A DNA stretch of 64,000 bases. Source: Photorhabdus akhurstii (GTDB lineage: Bacteria > Pseudomonadota > Gammaproteobacteria > Enterobacterales > Enterobacteriaceae). The notes under the pieces were generated by a model, which was not told the origin of the DNA, did no database searches, and was given only the letters and a program-made list of their open reading frames with translations. Both the position numbers and the translations under genes were made by a program. Within the stretch, counting starts at the first letter, position 1; every line of letters begins with the position of its first letter. Positions 22,503 through 31,747 of this stretch are shown in pieces. Where the stretch lies: NCBI RefSeq assembly GCF_018448925.1, contig NZ_RCWE01000002.1, forward strand, positions 62,001 to 126,000. The letters are read 5' to 3'.

Positions 22503-23294
22503 AAATGGCATATTTATCGCGGCGACAAGGACGATTAATGGGCAATTAAGTGTCTCGATTGGTTCTTTTGGTGCTTCGCTTTGGAATCATATAGGTGGTT
22601 TTTTTCTCTTAACAATAATATTGACGCTTTGTTTGTAGCAGTCAGTAGTTATATTTTTCCTAAATTAGGGGCGATGAATGCCGCTGTCCTTGTTATTGCA
22701 GGGCAAATGTTATCAGCGGTACTGCTTGATTGGCTATATCAGGATATGACTCCTGGGTTGGTAAAAATTGTTGGAGTACTGTTTGTTTTATATCACTTTT
22801 CTAACGGAGAATTTGTACGAATAAGTGATGATATTGTCCGAAAAAAGGATGTTATCGCGATTAATCAGCAAGTTTATGATCGTTCCAGTTTTGATGTGTC
22901 AATTATTCCACGTTGTGTCCCGGAATGGCATTATTATATGACATTGGGTCGTCGGTTACATGCGTTACAAAGTAATCCATTGTATATTGGATTAATGTCA
23001 TCTGGTTACAGTTCGGAGAGCAATAATGATTTATCTTCGGCGAAAAGGATGCGATCTATTCTCAATGCACTTGAGAGTCAAAAGATTGATATGATTATAC
23101 AACAAGCGGTATTGGAGGCTAAAAAGAATAATATTGTTGGTAATTCATTAACAAAGTATCTGATGAGAACGATTGACCGAGAAACTGATGGCATCTCGGC
23201 GAAAGCCAATATGGCCGTATTAGTGAATACCGCAGAAGTTGCGGGAAAGTTAGCGGTAGCCCATGCTTTTTATAAAAATAGAGGTTGGTCTTAA
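22503..23294 (+). pseudogene. Decayed DMT transporter (DUF606/YdcZ) joined to a PsuG/IndA-like C-terminal end
   Basis: From 22503 one frame reads GIFIAATRTINGQL then SIGSFGASLWNHIGG, the typical start of a YdcZ-type small drug/metabolite transporter, and then stops at about 22637. The neighbouring frame, open from 22581 to 23294 (237 codons), continues with FPKLGAMNAAVLVIAGQM, the later half of the same family. So a frameshift and internal loss have broken the transporter. The same frame then runs into text like a pseudouridine-5'-phosphate glycosidase or indigoidine synthase A end (IVGNSLTKYLMRTIDRETDG then AKANMAVLVNTAEVAG). No start, no catalytic N-terminus and no complete fold is present. 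It is best read as two remnants fused by deletion. Confidence 0.5.
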
Positions 23295-23528
23295 TCATTA
23301 TTTTCATCATCTGGGTGTGCTGATTATCATATTTATCGATTTTCTAATGTGTTAACTTTTCCATAATGCTGGTAAAAATCTCATTCAGTGCTGAGGGTGT
23401 AGAATCAGCGGTAAATGGCGTGCAGGAGCGCCAATATACCGTTGATATCTTAGCCGGAAATTAATCTCTGTTTTTGGCATTACGCTTTCTCAGGTACATT
23501 ATTTAAAACGGTTTCTCGATCCATCTTT

Positions 23529-24311
23529 TCAGGCGAAACTGACCTTGGCAGATCCCACGCCAAGTAAGTTAATTTTCAACTGATCACCAGGATTAACTGG
23601 CGCCATTGTGGTGAGGGAGCCAGAGAGAATGATTTCTCCATGAAGTAATGCCATATTCAGTGTTCCTAGCATATTCGCTAGCCAGGCAACTGCGTTAGCG
23701 GGATGCTCTAGTGCAGCGGCGCCGATGCCGGTGTCAACCAGTTTGCCGTTCTTCTCCAGCGTTATTGTAACGGCAGCTAAATCAATTTCTGATGGCAGAC
23801 GGGTACCATTACCAATGACAAATAACCCTGATGAGGCATTATCAGCAACAGTATCTGTGATTTTTATTTTCCAGTCACGGATACGGGAATCGACAATTTC
23901 GATACAGGGCACGATGTAATCTGTTGCCCTGAGTACATCTCCCGCCGTAATACCTGGTCCACTCAGATTGTGTTTTAGGATAAAGCCAATTTCACCTTCA
24001 GCTTTCGGTGCGATTAATTGTTCAATGGGTACAGTGGCGTTGTTTTTGTAATGCATATCTGAGGTGAGAATGCCAAAATCGGGTTGATCGACGCCCAATA
24101 TATCCATAACTACCTGGCTGGTAATACCGATTTTTTTGCCGACAATTTGTGCTCCGGTTGCTTCCAACCGGCGAACAATAACTTTTTGCTGGATGAGATA
24201 AGCATCGTGTAATGTCAGTTCTGGATATTCATCAGAGATAGGATCGATAGCTTGACGATTCTGCCACGATTGAAATAATTTCTCACTAAGATGGTTTATG
24301 ACGTTATTCAT
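23529..24311 (-). CDS. mhpD: 2-keto-4-pentenoate (2-hydroxypentadienoate) hydratase
   Basis: This 260-residue protein belongs to the MhpD/HpaH hydratase family of the fumarylacetoacetate hydrolase superfamily. It adds water to 2-hydroxypenta-2,4-dienoate to give 4-hydroxy-2-oxovalerate. The conserved metal-binding text GEIGFILKHNL and VDSRIRDWKIKITDTVADNA is present. It has AGGAGC upstream of the ATG and lies 69 bases downstream of mhpC on the same strand. The next enzymes, aldolase MhpE and dehydrogenase MhpF, are not nearby. Confidence 0.92.
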   Translation of the reverse strand: MNNVINHLSEKLFQSWQNRQAIDPISDEYPELTLHDAYLIQQKVIVRRLEATGAQIVGKKIGITSQVVMDILGVDQPDFGILTSDMHYKNNATVPIEQLIAPKAEGEIGFILKHNLSGPGITAGDVLRATDYIVPCIEIVDSRIRDWKIKITDTVADNASSGLFVIGNGTRLPSEIDLAAVTITLEKNGKLVDTGIGAAALEHPANAVAWLANMLGTLNMALLHGEIILSGSLTTMAPVNPGDQLKINLLGVGSAKVSFA

Positions 24312-24380
24312 CTGTTGTTGCTCCTAATCAAACCACAGAAGTGACATTCCAACTGGAATATCACTCGTCTGAAAGAGACA

Positions 24381-25283
24381 TTATCTGTTGCCATTGAGTA
24401 AAAAATCGATATGAAGTCGGTTGAATGTGTCCGGGTCTTCATATTGAGGCCAGTGACCGCATTTTTCCATCACGACAAAACGACTATTTTTGATAAGCCT
24501 GGCAAGGCGCTGACCTACTGAAACCGCAGCAGTCGGATCGTGTGTGGTCCATAGCACTAGGGTTTCAGCCTGGATCTTTGCCAGCTCATCTTCGGTCAAG
24601 AGGTTACGTAAGCGGGTATCCATATCTTGCAGGCACATAATGTTTTCCATTGCGGACAACATACCCGGTTGACGATAAATGGCAAAACGGGCTTCAACCA
24701 GGTCTTCTGTCACCATAGCCGGGTTTTCCATCAGGAATTCAAGACGCTTGCGGGTAGCTTCCCGATCCGGGTTCTTCACGGCATTCAAGCTCAGTGTGCG
24801 CAGGCGTTCCATCACATTTGGATCAGCAATCATGCCACCGGCGGTGTTCAACACCAGACGGTGAATATATTGCGGATATTTTGCTGCAAACCGGGCTGCA
24901 ACCCATCCACCTAACGACTCGCCAGAAAGGTGAATTTTTTTCAGATTTAATGTCTCAATAAGATCCCGCAGGTGTTCCACATAATCGATAATTTCATAGG
25001 AACGGACAGGTTTATCCGTGAAGCCATGCCCTAGCATATCGATCGCCAGTACACGAAAATGGGCAGCATGGGGCAGTATGTTGCGCATATAAGCTTCTAA
25101 ATGACCTGCAATACCATGTAAGAAAATGAGAATAGGTCCATTACCTGCTTCAAGAACACGGGTTTTTATCCCTTTTACATTGAGATGATGTAGATGGATT
25201 TCACCACTGGCAATGGCCGACCAAAGCGAACGTAATTCAGGTTGTATAGGTTTATGTTGAGGGTTTGCTGATGTTGACATCAT
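24381..25283 (-). CDS. mhpC: Meta-cleavage product hydrolase MhpC
   Basis: This 300-residue alpha/beta hydrolase cleaves the C-C bond of the ring-fission product (2-hydroxy-6-oxonona-2,4-dienedioate and its unsaturated analogue), releasing succinate or fumarate. The oxyanion block LIFLHGIAGHLEAY, the nucleophile Ser in LSGESLGGWVAA and the late His in KCGHWPQYEDPD are present. Unlike the hydrolase at 1996, it has a normal serine nucleophile. The gene is between hcaR and mhpD on the minus strand. Confidence 0.87.
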   Translation of the reverse strand: MMSTSANPQHKPIQPELRSLWSAIASGEIHLHHLNVKGIKTRVLEAGNGPILIFLHGIAGHLEAYMRNILPHAAHFRVLAIDMLGHGFTDKPVRSYEIIDYVEHLRDLIETLNLKKIHLSGESLGGWVAARFAAKYPQYIHRLVLNTAGGMIADPNVMERLRTLSLNAVKNPDREATRKRLEFLMENPAMVTEDLVEARFAIYRQPGMLSAMENIMCLQDMDTRLRNLLTEDELAKIQAETLVLWTTHDPTAAVSVGQRLARLIKNSRFVVMEKCGHWPQYEDPDTFNRLHIDFLLNGNR

Positions 25284-25402
25284 GATATCTCCCTTATTTA
25301 TTTTAAGTTAATACGTTATTAATATAACGACCACGGGTAATATTCACTAATACTTAATATGTCTAGCCTGAAAGGTAAAAACAATGACGCTTATTTTTAT
25401 TC

Positions 25403-26281
25403 TTACAGGTATTTATTTTCAACAACATCTATTAAGTGCGATAATAATTCTGAGGTGTTGTCTTTTCGCCATGCCATTATTAACTCTATTGTCGGGGAAT
25501 AGCCTGATAATGGCCGACAAATAACCGCATCTGTCATGATGCTGGTAATATAGAGTGGTACTATTGCACACCCTAAATTCAGACTAACCATGTTTAAGAT
25601 TAATAGCATATTATTAGCTGTTTGAATAATATTAGGAACGACATTATGTTCGGTAAAGTAATTTTCTATAATCTGTTGTAATACGCCAGATTGTGTTGGA
25701 TCGGGAGTAATAAAATTTTCTCCGTGTAGATCGTTGACTGAAATTTTCTCACAATATCTTAGCCTGTGATTAGCGGGCATCAGAACCACCAGCGGTTCAT
25801 TAAGAATGACTTTAAAATCAATATAATCACTCTTTATCGGCGGACGCATGAAAGCGACATCAATGTCACCTTGTAATAATTTATCTTCTTGTCCTGGATT
25901 AAATAAACTAATAAGTTCTACTTTTGCTCCAGGATGAGCCAGGCGAAATATTGGGATGACTTCAGGTAATACTTTAACTTCTGCTGATGGGACAAATCCA
26001 ATAGTTAGCACAATTTGTTCTTGTGCCGCTCTGCGGGCCATTTTTTTTGCTTTTTCTGCATTGTCAAGAATAAGTCGGGCTTGTTGGAAAAAAACTTCTC
26101 CCGCTTTGGTTAGAGAGACTCTACGTTTATTTCTCTCTAATAGTGTGGAACCAATATAATCTTCTAAATCTTTTATTTGTTGACTTAATGAAGGTTGTGC
26201 AGTATGCAATTTTTTTGCGGCTTTAGTAAAGTTTAATTCTTCTGCCACCGCAATAAAATAGCGTAAGTGTCTTAATTCCAT
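25403..26281 (-). CDS. hcaR: LysR-type regulator of hydrocinnamate catabolism (HcaR)
   Basis: This 292-residue LysR-family regulator has an N-terminal winged helix (TKAAKKLHTAQPSLSQQI) and a two-lobed inducer-binding domain. The line LTIGFVPSAEVKVLPEVIPI closely follows E. coli HcaR. It is divergent from hcaEFCB, as in E. coli, and heads the mhpC-mhpD side as well. In E. coli the inducers are phenylpropionate and cinnamate; cinnamate is also the product of StlA in this organism. Confidence 0.9.
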   Translation of the reverse strand: MELRHLRYFIAVAEELNFTKAAKKLHTAQPSLSQQIKDLEDYIGSTLLERNKRRVSLTKAGEVFFQQARLILDNAEKAKKMARRAAQEQIVLTIGFVPSAEVKVLPEVIPIFRLAHPGAKVELISLFNPGQEDKLLQGDIDVAFMRPPIKSDYIDFKVILNEPLVVLMPANHRLRYCEKISVNDLHGENFITPDPTQSGVLQQIIENYFTEHNVVPNIIQTANNMLLILNMVSLNLGCAIVPLYITSIMTDAVICRPLSGYSPTIELIMAWRKDNTSELLSHLIDVVENKYL

Positions 26282-26417
26282 TGCCGTTTCCTCACATATC
26301 GAAAAAAAGTCTCAATTTAAACAAACAATGTATTTCACAAAATATTAATCTATTAATAGCATTCATTTTGCATGTTGGCAAAAAGTCAACCTTTCTTTTA
26401 CTTGAGGATTGAATAAT
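26282..26417. promoter_or_regulatory. Divergent hcaR/hcaE control region
   Basis: These 136 bases must hold the promoters of both operons and the HcaR site. An AT-rich stretch with a TTAATCTATTAATAG partial repeat lies at about 26344-26358. The exact operator could not be fixed by eye. Confidence 0.5.
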
Positions 26418-27779
26418 ATGACATTGAGCAAAAATTCAGATATTTACCGCCTGATTGATGCCCGAGCCGGTCGTGTAACTCCTCAGATTTATATCGATCC
26501 CGAGCTCTATCAGTTAGAACTCGAAAGAATATTTGGCCGTTGTTGGCTGTTTCTAGCTCATCAGAGCCAAATCCCCAGTCCGGGTGATTTTTTCAATACT
26601 TATATGGGAGAAGACAGTGTTGTTGTTGTCCGCCAGAAAGATGGTTCCGTTAAAGCATTTCTAAACCAGTGTCGCCATCGTTCTATGCGGGTTTGTTACG
26701 CGGATAGTGGTAATACCCGTGCGTTTACTTGCCCTTATCATGGTTGGTCATATGGTGTGGACGGACGATTAGTCGACGTTCCGTTGGAAGCGTGCGCCTA
26801 TCCACATGGGCTTTGCAAAGAGCAATGGGGACTTCAAGAAGTGCCATGTGTGGAAAATTATAAAGGATTGATTTTTGGTAACTGGGATACGACTGCGCCC
26901 TCCCTGATTGATTATCTTGGCGATATGGCTTGGTATCTTGATGGTGTGCTTGATCGCCGTGAAGGAGGAACTGAGGTTATTGGCGGCGTGCAAAAGTGGG
27001 TGATCAATTGTAACTGGAAATTACCCGCTGAACAGTTTGCCGGTGATCAATACCATGCTCTATTCAGTCATGCCTCCGCTGTACAGGTTTTAAGTGTAAA
27101 AGAGGGCGACAGTCATAAAGCATTAGGTGCTGATCAGACTTCCCGGCCAGTTTGGGAAACGGCAAAAGATGCCGTGCAATTTGCCCAGAATGGTCACGGT
27201 TGTGGATTTTTCTTGACCGAAAAACCCGATGCCAACGTTTGGGTTGATGGCGCCGTTGCCCGTTACTACCGTGAAACTTATGCTGAGGCAGAGCAGCGAC
27301 TGGGAAAAGTCAGAGCACTGCGTCTTGCCGGTCACAACAATATTTTCCCGACGCTTTCCTGGCTTAACGGCACCGCAACCATGCGGGTGTGGCATCCGCG
27401 TGGACCTGATCAGGTAGAAGTTTGGGCGTTCTGCATCGCAGATAAAGCCGCTTCTCCAGAAGTAAAAGCCGCTTTTGAGAACAGTACTGCCCGTGCATTT
27501 GGTCCGGCAGGTTTTCTCGAACAGGATGATTCAGAAAATTGGGTAGAAATCCAGAAAGTACTTAGAGGTTACAAAGCCCGTAACAGCGCATTGTGTATGG
27601 AAATGAGATTAGGACAAGAAAGAGTGCGAGATGATGGAATTCCGGGTGTGACCAATTATGTTTTTTCCGAAACCGTTGCCCGTGGCATGTATCAGCGTTG
27701 GGCTGACTTACTCACCAGCGAAACCTGGGATGAAGTAGAGGAAAAAAGCCGGGTTTATCAACAGGAGTTGGTCAAATGA
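26418..27779 (+). CDS. hcaE: 3-phenylpropionate/cinnamate dioxygenase, alpha subunit
   Basis: This 453-residue protein is the large terminal oxygenase subunit. The Rieske [2Fe-2S] ligands are Cys85-x-His87 and Cys105-x2-His108 (NQCRHRSMR and [10 protein letters not shown]). The mononuclear iron ligands include His213 and His218 in DQYHALFSH. It forms cis-dihydrodiols from phenylpropionate and cinnamate. The ATG at 26418 is chosen because GAGG lies ten bases upstream; an earlier TTG is too close to the site. It overlaps hcaF by four bases. Confidence 0.95.
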   Translation: MTLSKNSDIYRLIDARAGRVTPQIYIDPELYQLELERIFGRCWLFLAHQSQIPSPGDFFNTYMGEDSVVVVRQKDGSVKAFLNQCRHRSMRVCYADSGNTRAFTCPYHGWSYGVDGRLVDVPLEACAYPHGLCKEQWGLQEVPCVENYKGLIFGNWDTTAPSLIDYLGDMAWYLDGVLDRREGGTEVIGGVQKWVINCNWKLPAEQFAGDQYHALFSHASAVQVLSVKEGDSHKALGADQTSRPVWETAKDAVQFAQNGHGCGFFLTEKPDANVWVDGAVARYYRETYAEAEQRLGKVRALRLAGHNNIFPTLSWLNGTATMRVWHPRGPDQVEVWAFCIADKAASPEVKAAFENSTARAFGPAGFLEQDDSENWVEIQKVLRGYKARNSALCMEMRLGQERVRDDGIPGVTNYVFSETVARGMYQRWADLLTSETWDEVEEKSRVYQQELVK

Positions 27780-28318
27780 AAGAGTTAATTGTCAATCAGG
27801 AAAAAAGGGTATCGTCGGAACTGCATTATGAAATAAGCCAGTTCTTGTATTACGAAATTGCATTACTGGATGAGTGGAAATTTCGTGACTGGCTTGAGCT
27901 GTTATCAGAAGATCTCAGCTATACCATGCGCACCATTGTTAATGCTCAAACCCGCGATCGCCGTAAGAGTATCCAGCCGCCAACCACTTGGTTGTTCAAT
28001 GATAATAAATTTCAACTTGAACGCCGGATAGCCCGGTTGGAAACCGGTATGGCATGGGCAGAGGAACCCCCATCTCGTACACGCCATTTACTGACAAATT
28101 TAGTGATTACTGAAACGGATTCGCCTGACCAATTTTACGTTCAGTCCAATTATTTGCTGTACCGTTCACAAAAAGAGCGAGATGAAGCTTTTTATGTTGG
28201 TAAACGGCTGGATTGTGTTCGCCGTAATCCGAAAACGGATAGCTGGCTGATTTGCAAACGTGAAATTACTTTGGATCAGGCAGTCTTAACTTTCCATAAC
28301 TTGAGTGTCTTATTCTGA
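27776..28318 (+). CDS. hcaF: 3-phenylpropionate/cinnamate dioxygenase, beta subunit
   Basis: This 180-residue small subunit has the cystatin-like cone fold of ring-hydroxylating dioxygenase beta chains. The early block [20 protein letters not shown] and the later [10 protein letters not shown] are family hallmarks. It has a structural role in the alpha3beta3 enzyme. It overlaps hcaE by four bases and hcaC by one base, so translation is tightly coupled. Confidence 0.94.
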   Translation: MKELIVNQEKRVSSELHYEISQFLYYEIALLDEWKFRDWLELLSEDLSYTMRTIVNAQTRDRRKSIQPPTTWLFNDNKFQLERRIARLETGMAWAEEPPSRTRHLLTNLVITETDSPDQFYVQSNYLLYRSQKERDEAFYVGKRLDCVRRNPKTDSWLICKREITLDQAVLTFHNLSVLF

Positions 28319-28635
28319 TGAGCCAATTATTCGTATGTACTGTTGGAGAATTGCCCGACGGAGAAGCGCGTAAGGTTGAATACACACCGGATATTGCGCT
28401 GTTTCACTGTGATGGCGAATTCTTTGCTGTTGATGACCGGTGCAGTCATGGTAATGCCTCGATATCCGAAGGGTATTTGGAAGACAATGCGACAGTTGAG
28501 TGTCCACTGCATACGGCCAGTTTTTGTCTCAGAACCGGGAGGGCGCTTTGCCTTCCTGCAACAGATCCATTGAAGACCTACCCTGTTGTTGTTAAAGACG
28601 GAAACATTTATATCACTGTATCGGAGGAGCAATAA
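28318..28635 (+). CDS. hcaC: Rieske ferredoxin of the dioxygenase
   Basis: This 105-residue Rieske-type ferredoxin carries electrons from the HcaD reductase to HcaE. The cluster ligands are Cys42-x-His44 (RCSHGNAS) and Cys62-x2-His65 (ECPLHTASF). Length and motif spacing are normal for the family. It overlaps both neighbours by one base. Confidence 0.95.
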   Translation: MSQLFVCTVGELPDGEARKVEYTPDIALFHCDGEFFAVDDRCSHGNASISEGYLEDNATVECPLHTASFCLRTGRALCLPATDPLKTYPVVVKDGNIYITVSEEQ

Positions 28636-29477
28636 TGAGTTGGATCAAAGATCAAGTCATTTTATTAACAGGCGGTGGCTCCGGTTTAGGTTTGGCTTTA
28701 GTAGAACGTTTTATTGCTGAAGGCGCTAAAGTGGGCGTTTTGGAGCTATCGGCAGAAAAAGCGACAGCTTTAGCGCACTGTTTTGGTAACGATATTTGTG
28801 TTGTTCACGGTGATGTTGCCTCTTTTGAGGACAATGAACAAGCAGTGGCTGAAACTGTTCGACGCTTTGGCAAATTAGACTGCTTTGTTGGTAATGCCGG
28901 GATATGGGATCATAAAATCAGCTTGCTTGACGCCTCGCCAGAGCAGATTGATAAAGGATTTGATGAGCTGATGGGTGTGAACCTGAAAGGGTATATTCTA
29001 GGGGCTAAAGCCGCGTTACCGGCGTTAACCGCATCAGAAGGCAGCATGATTTTTACATTGTCAAACTCGTCATGGTTTTCTGGTGGTGGAGGGGTGTTGT
29101 ATACCGCCAGCAAGCACGGCGCGGTCGGCATGATCCGCCAGTTAGCTTATGAATTAGCGCCAGTTATCAGGGTTAATGGTGTTGCGCCTTGTGGTATGCC
29201 AAGCGATCTTCGTGGGGCAGCTTCACTATCTCAGCAAGATAGATGTATTACAGATAATCTGTCATTAGAAAGTCTCGGTGCGATTTTGCCTTTGCAATTC
29301 ATACCTCAGCCAGAAGATTTCACCGGTCCGTATGTCATGTTGGCTTCCCGCGCCAATAACCGCACTTTAACGGGAGTGATGATAACGGCTGATGCCGGGT
29401 TAAGTATCCGTGGCATTCGCCAAGCTACAGCGGGGGTGATGTCTCCGAACAAAAAGGAGAGTTCAAATGACCATTAA
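28635..29477 (+). CDS. hcaB: cis-dihydrodiol dehydrogenase HcaB
   Basis: This 280-residue short-chain dehydrogenase oxidises the cis-dihydrodiol made by HcaEFCD to 2,3-dihydroxyphenylpropionate or 2,3-dihydroxycinnamate. It has [11 protein letters not shown] for the cofactor, NAGIWD and the catalytic [10 protein letters not shown]. Its end overlaps mhpB by 11 bases. Confidence 0.93.
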   Translation: MSWIKDQVILLTGGGSGLGLALVERFIAEGAKVGVLELSAEKATALAHCFGNDICVVHGDVASFEDNEQAVAETVRRFGKLDCFVGNAGIWDHKISLLDASPEQIDKGFDELMGVNLKGYILGAKAALPALTASEGSMIFTLSNSSWFSGGGGVLYTASKHGAVGMIRQLAYELAPVIRVNGVAPCGMPSDLRGAASLSQQDRCITDNLSLESLGAILPLQFIPQPEDFTGPYVMLASRANNRTLTGVMITADAGLSIRGIRQATAGVMSPNKKESSNDH

Positions 29478-30420
29478 ATTGATTTGTACTTCACACACGC
29501 CTTTAATGGACTTTGGTTCTCCACCTGAAACGACAGAAAAGCATGTTAGGCAGGTTTTTCAGCAACTGGCTGAACAGATAAAAGCCTACGACCCACAATT
29601 GATAGTAATTTTCGCTCCTGACCATTTTAATGGTTTTTTTTATGATCTCATGCCGGCATTTTGCGTTGGAGCCAGGGCGAATGCAGTGGGGGATTGGGAT
29701 ATTGGTCAAGGTCCACTCAATGTTCCTGAGAACACAGCGCAGGATTTAATTTCCGCCTTATATAACGCCGATATTGATGTTGCCCAGTCCTGGCGTATGC
29801 AGGCCGATCACGGTTTTACTCAACCACTGATGTTGCTTTGCCAAGATTTACAGCGTTATCCCACTATCCCAATATTTATTAACTGTGCAGCTAAACCATT
29901 GCCGACATGCCGCCGCGCTGTTGCGTTAGGTCGTGCGGTTGGTCAATTCCTATTCACCAAAGATCAGCGGGTATTGCTGCTAGGTTCTGGCGGCTTATCA
30001 CATGATCCCCCGATACCCCAGATGGGACAAGTGCCGCCGGAAGTTGAGGAAGGACTGATTGCCGGAAGAAATCCGACAAAAGAAGTGCGTCAGAAACGGC
30101 AAAACCGAGTCATTGAGGTTGGAAAATCGTTGGCTCGTGGTGAGAATGTCGTTGCTCCGTTGAATCCACAGTGGGATGACGAGTTATTGCGTATTTTTTG
30201 TAGTGGCGATATTCGACGCCTTGCTTCATTAACTGAGGGAGGGATTGCCATTCAGGGTGGTAAGGGTGGACAGGAAATTCGTTGTTGGATTGCGGCTTTT
30301 GCAGCGCTTTCTGTTTATGGCGAATATAAAGCGCAGCGACATTATTACCAACCTATTAAGGAGTGGCTGGCAGGGATGGCAATGGTCAGTGCTCAACCTG
30401 TAACTCAGATAGGAGCGTAA
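29467..30420 (+). CDS. mhpB: 2,3-dihydroxyphenylpropionate 1,2-dioxygenase (extradiol)
   Basis: This 317-residue enzyme is a class III (LigB-type) extradiol dioxygenase. It opens the catechol ring of 2,3-dihydroxyphenylpropionate or 2,3-dihydroxycinnamate next to the hydroxyl groups. [27 protein letters not shown] and [10 protein letters not shown] contain the iron and acid-base histidines. In E. coli mhpB belongs to a separate mhp operon; here it is inserted between hcaB and hcaD, making one operon from dioxygenation to ring cleavage. Confidence 0.95.
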   Translation: MTIKLICTSHTPLMDFGSPPETTEKHVRQVFQQLAEQIKAYDPQLIVIFAPDHFNGFFYDLMPAFCVGARANAVGDWDIGQGPLNVPENTAQDLISALYNADIDVAQSWRMQADHGFTQPLMLLCQDLQRYPTIPIFINCAAKPLPTCRRAVALGRAVGQFLFTKDQRVLLLGSGGLSHDPPIPQMGQVPPEVEEGLIAGRNPTKEVRQKRQNRVIEVGKSLARGENVVAPLNPQWDDELLRIFCSGDIRRLASLTEGGIAIQGGKGGQEIRCWIAAFAALSVYGEYKAQRHYYQPIKEWLAGMAMVSAQPVTQIGA

Positions 30421-30421
30421 T

Positions 30422-31591
30422 ATGCGGAATCAGACTTTTGTTATCGTTGGAGCAGGACAAGCGGGGGCGATGGCCGCCGCAACCTTAAGGCAGCAGCAGT
30501 TTGATGGCGATATTATTTTAATTGGTAAGGAATATCATGCGCCTTACGAACGGCCAATTTTATCGAAAGAGTATTTAATCAACCCAGAGGAAGCGCCGAA
30601 ATATCTGTTCTCCGAAGATTTTTATCTGAAAAACCAGATAGATCTACGCATAGGCCAATCGGTCAGCCAGATTGTGCCATCAAAACATTGTGTCGTTTTA
30701 GAAAATGGCGGCGAGCTTAGGTATGACAAACTCCTGCTTGCTGTGGGGGCAAGAGCGAGACGGTTTCCGCTCCTCGATCAACTGGGTGAAAATGTTTATA
30801 CCCTGAGGACGTTGGATGATGCGCAACGTTTACGCCAGGCGGTGAAAAAAGACAAACGGATTTTGATTGTTGGTGGTGGTGTAATTGGCCTGGAACTGGC
30901 GGCAACCTCCTGTGAATTGGGAGCGAATGTTACGGTTATCGAACAGGCGGATAACATCATGGGGCGTTGTGCCCCACCGTTATTGCAGGATTATCTTCTG
31001 AATCGTCATCAGGAAAACGGGGTGCAATTCTTCCTTGATACCAAAATTGTTTCCGCACAAAAGCAAGGGAGTGAATTAGTACTTATATTGAACACCGGAG
31101 AAAAGGTGATCGGAGATATTATTATTTATGGCATCGGCGCCGAATTCAGGGATCAGCTTGCCGCTGATGCCGGTTTGGTGACTAATGGCGGTATCGTCAT
31201 TGATAGCCGTTGTCAGACTTCTGAACCGGATATTTTTGCTGCCGGGGATGTTTGCCTCCAGAGAGAACCACTGACAGGTGATCTCCAGCGCCGTGAAACT
31301 TGGGAAAATGCTAACCGTCAGGCGACTATTGCCGCACACGCCATGATGGGGTTGGAACCCCCGCAGCCGGGCGCTCCGTGGTTTTGGACCGATCAGTGGG
31401 GCATTAACATCCAGATGGTTGGTAATATGCAGGCTGAAGAGTGGCATGTTCAGGGTGATTTGCAATCAGATAAGGCCATTTTATTTGGTACAGAGAATGA
31501 AGTTTTAGTCGGTGCTGTCGCGATTAATCAGGGAAGAGAAATGCGCAATTTACGGAAATTACTTGCTAATTCAACGGTTGTTTCGGTGTAG
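30422..31591 (+). CDS. hcaD: Ferredoxin reductase HcaD
   Basis: This 389-residue FAD protein passes electrons from NADH to the HcaC ferredoxin. There are two dinucleotide-binding motifs, GAGQAGAMAA near the N-terminus (FAD) and GGGVIGLELA near residue 155 (NADH), and the C-terminal FAD block DIFAAGDVCL. It starts one base after the mhpB stop and is the last gene before a strong hairpin. Confidence 0.95.
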   Translation: MRNQTFVIVGAGQAGAMAAATLRQQQFDGDIILIGKEYHAPYERPILSKEYLINPEEAPKYLFSEDFYLKNQIDLRIGQSVSQIVPSKHCVVLENGGELRYDKLLLAVGARARRFPLLDQLGENVYTLRTLDDAQRLRQAVKKDKRILIVGGGVIGLELAATSCELGANVTVIEQADNIMGRCAPPLLQDYLLNRHQENGVQFFLDTKIVSAQKQGSELVLILNTGEKVIGDIIIYGIGAEFRDQLAADAGLVTNGGIVIDSRCQTSEPDIFAAGDVCLQREPLTGDLQRRETWENANRQATIAAHAMMGLEPPQPGAPWFWTDQWGINIQMVGNMQAEEWHVQGDLQSDKAILFGTENEVLVGAVAINQGREMRNLRKLLANSTVVSV

Positions 31592-31693
31592 TATTTGAAT
31601 AGCTAGGTTTATAGTTATAAAGCATGACGGTATTTTATTAGCAATGAGTGATTTTATTATTGATTTACCCTTAAGGATATCACTGTCTCTGAA

Positions 31694-31722
31694 AAAGATT
31701 ACGGCTAAAAACCGTAATCTTT
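31694..31722. terminator. Terminator between hcaD and the binding protein gene
   Basis: AAAGATTACGG (31694-31704) pairs perfectly with CCGTAATCTTT (31712-31722) around a 7-base loop, with T-rich DNA after it on the plus strand and A-rich DNA before it. It can end transcription from both sides. Confidence 0.85.
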
Positions 31723-31747
31723 ATTTTAATATTACAACGATGTCTTA

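Noticed and set aside
23364-23465. About 33 codons of open frame between the DMT remnant and mhpD
   Set aside because: Too short, without a clear ribosome site or family; possibly another remnant but not supportable.
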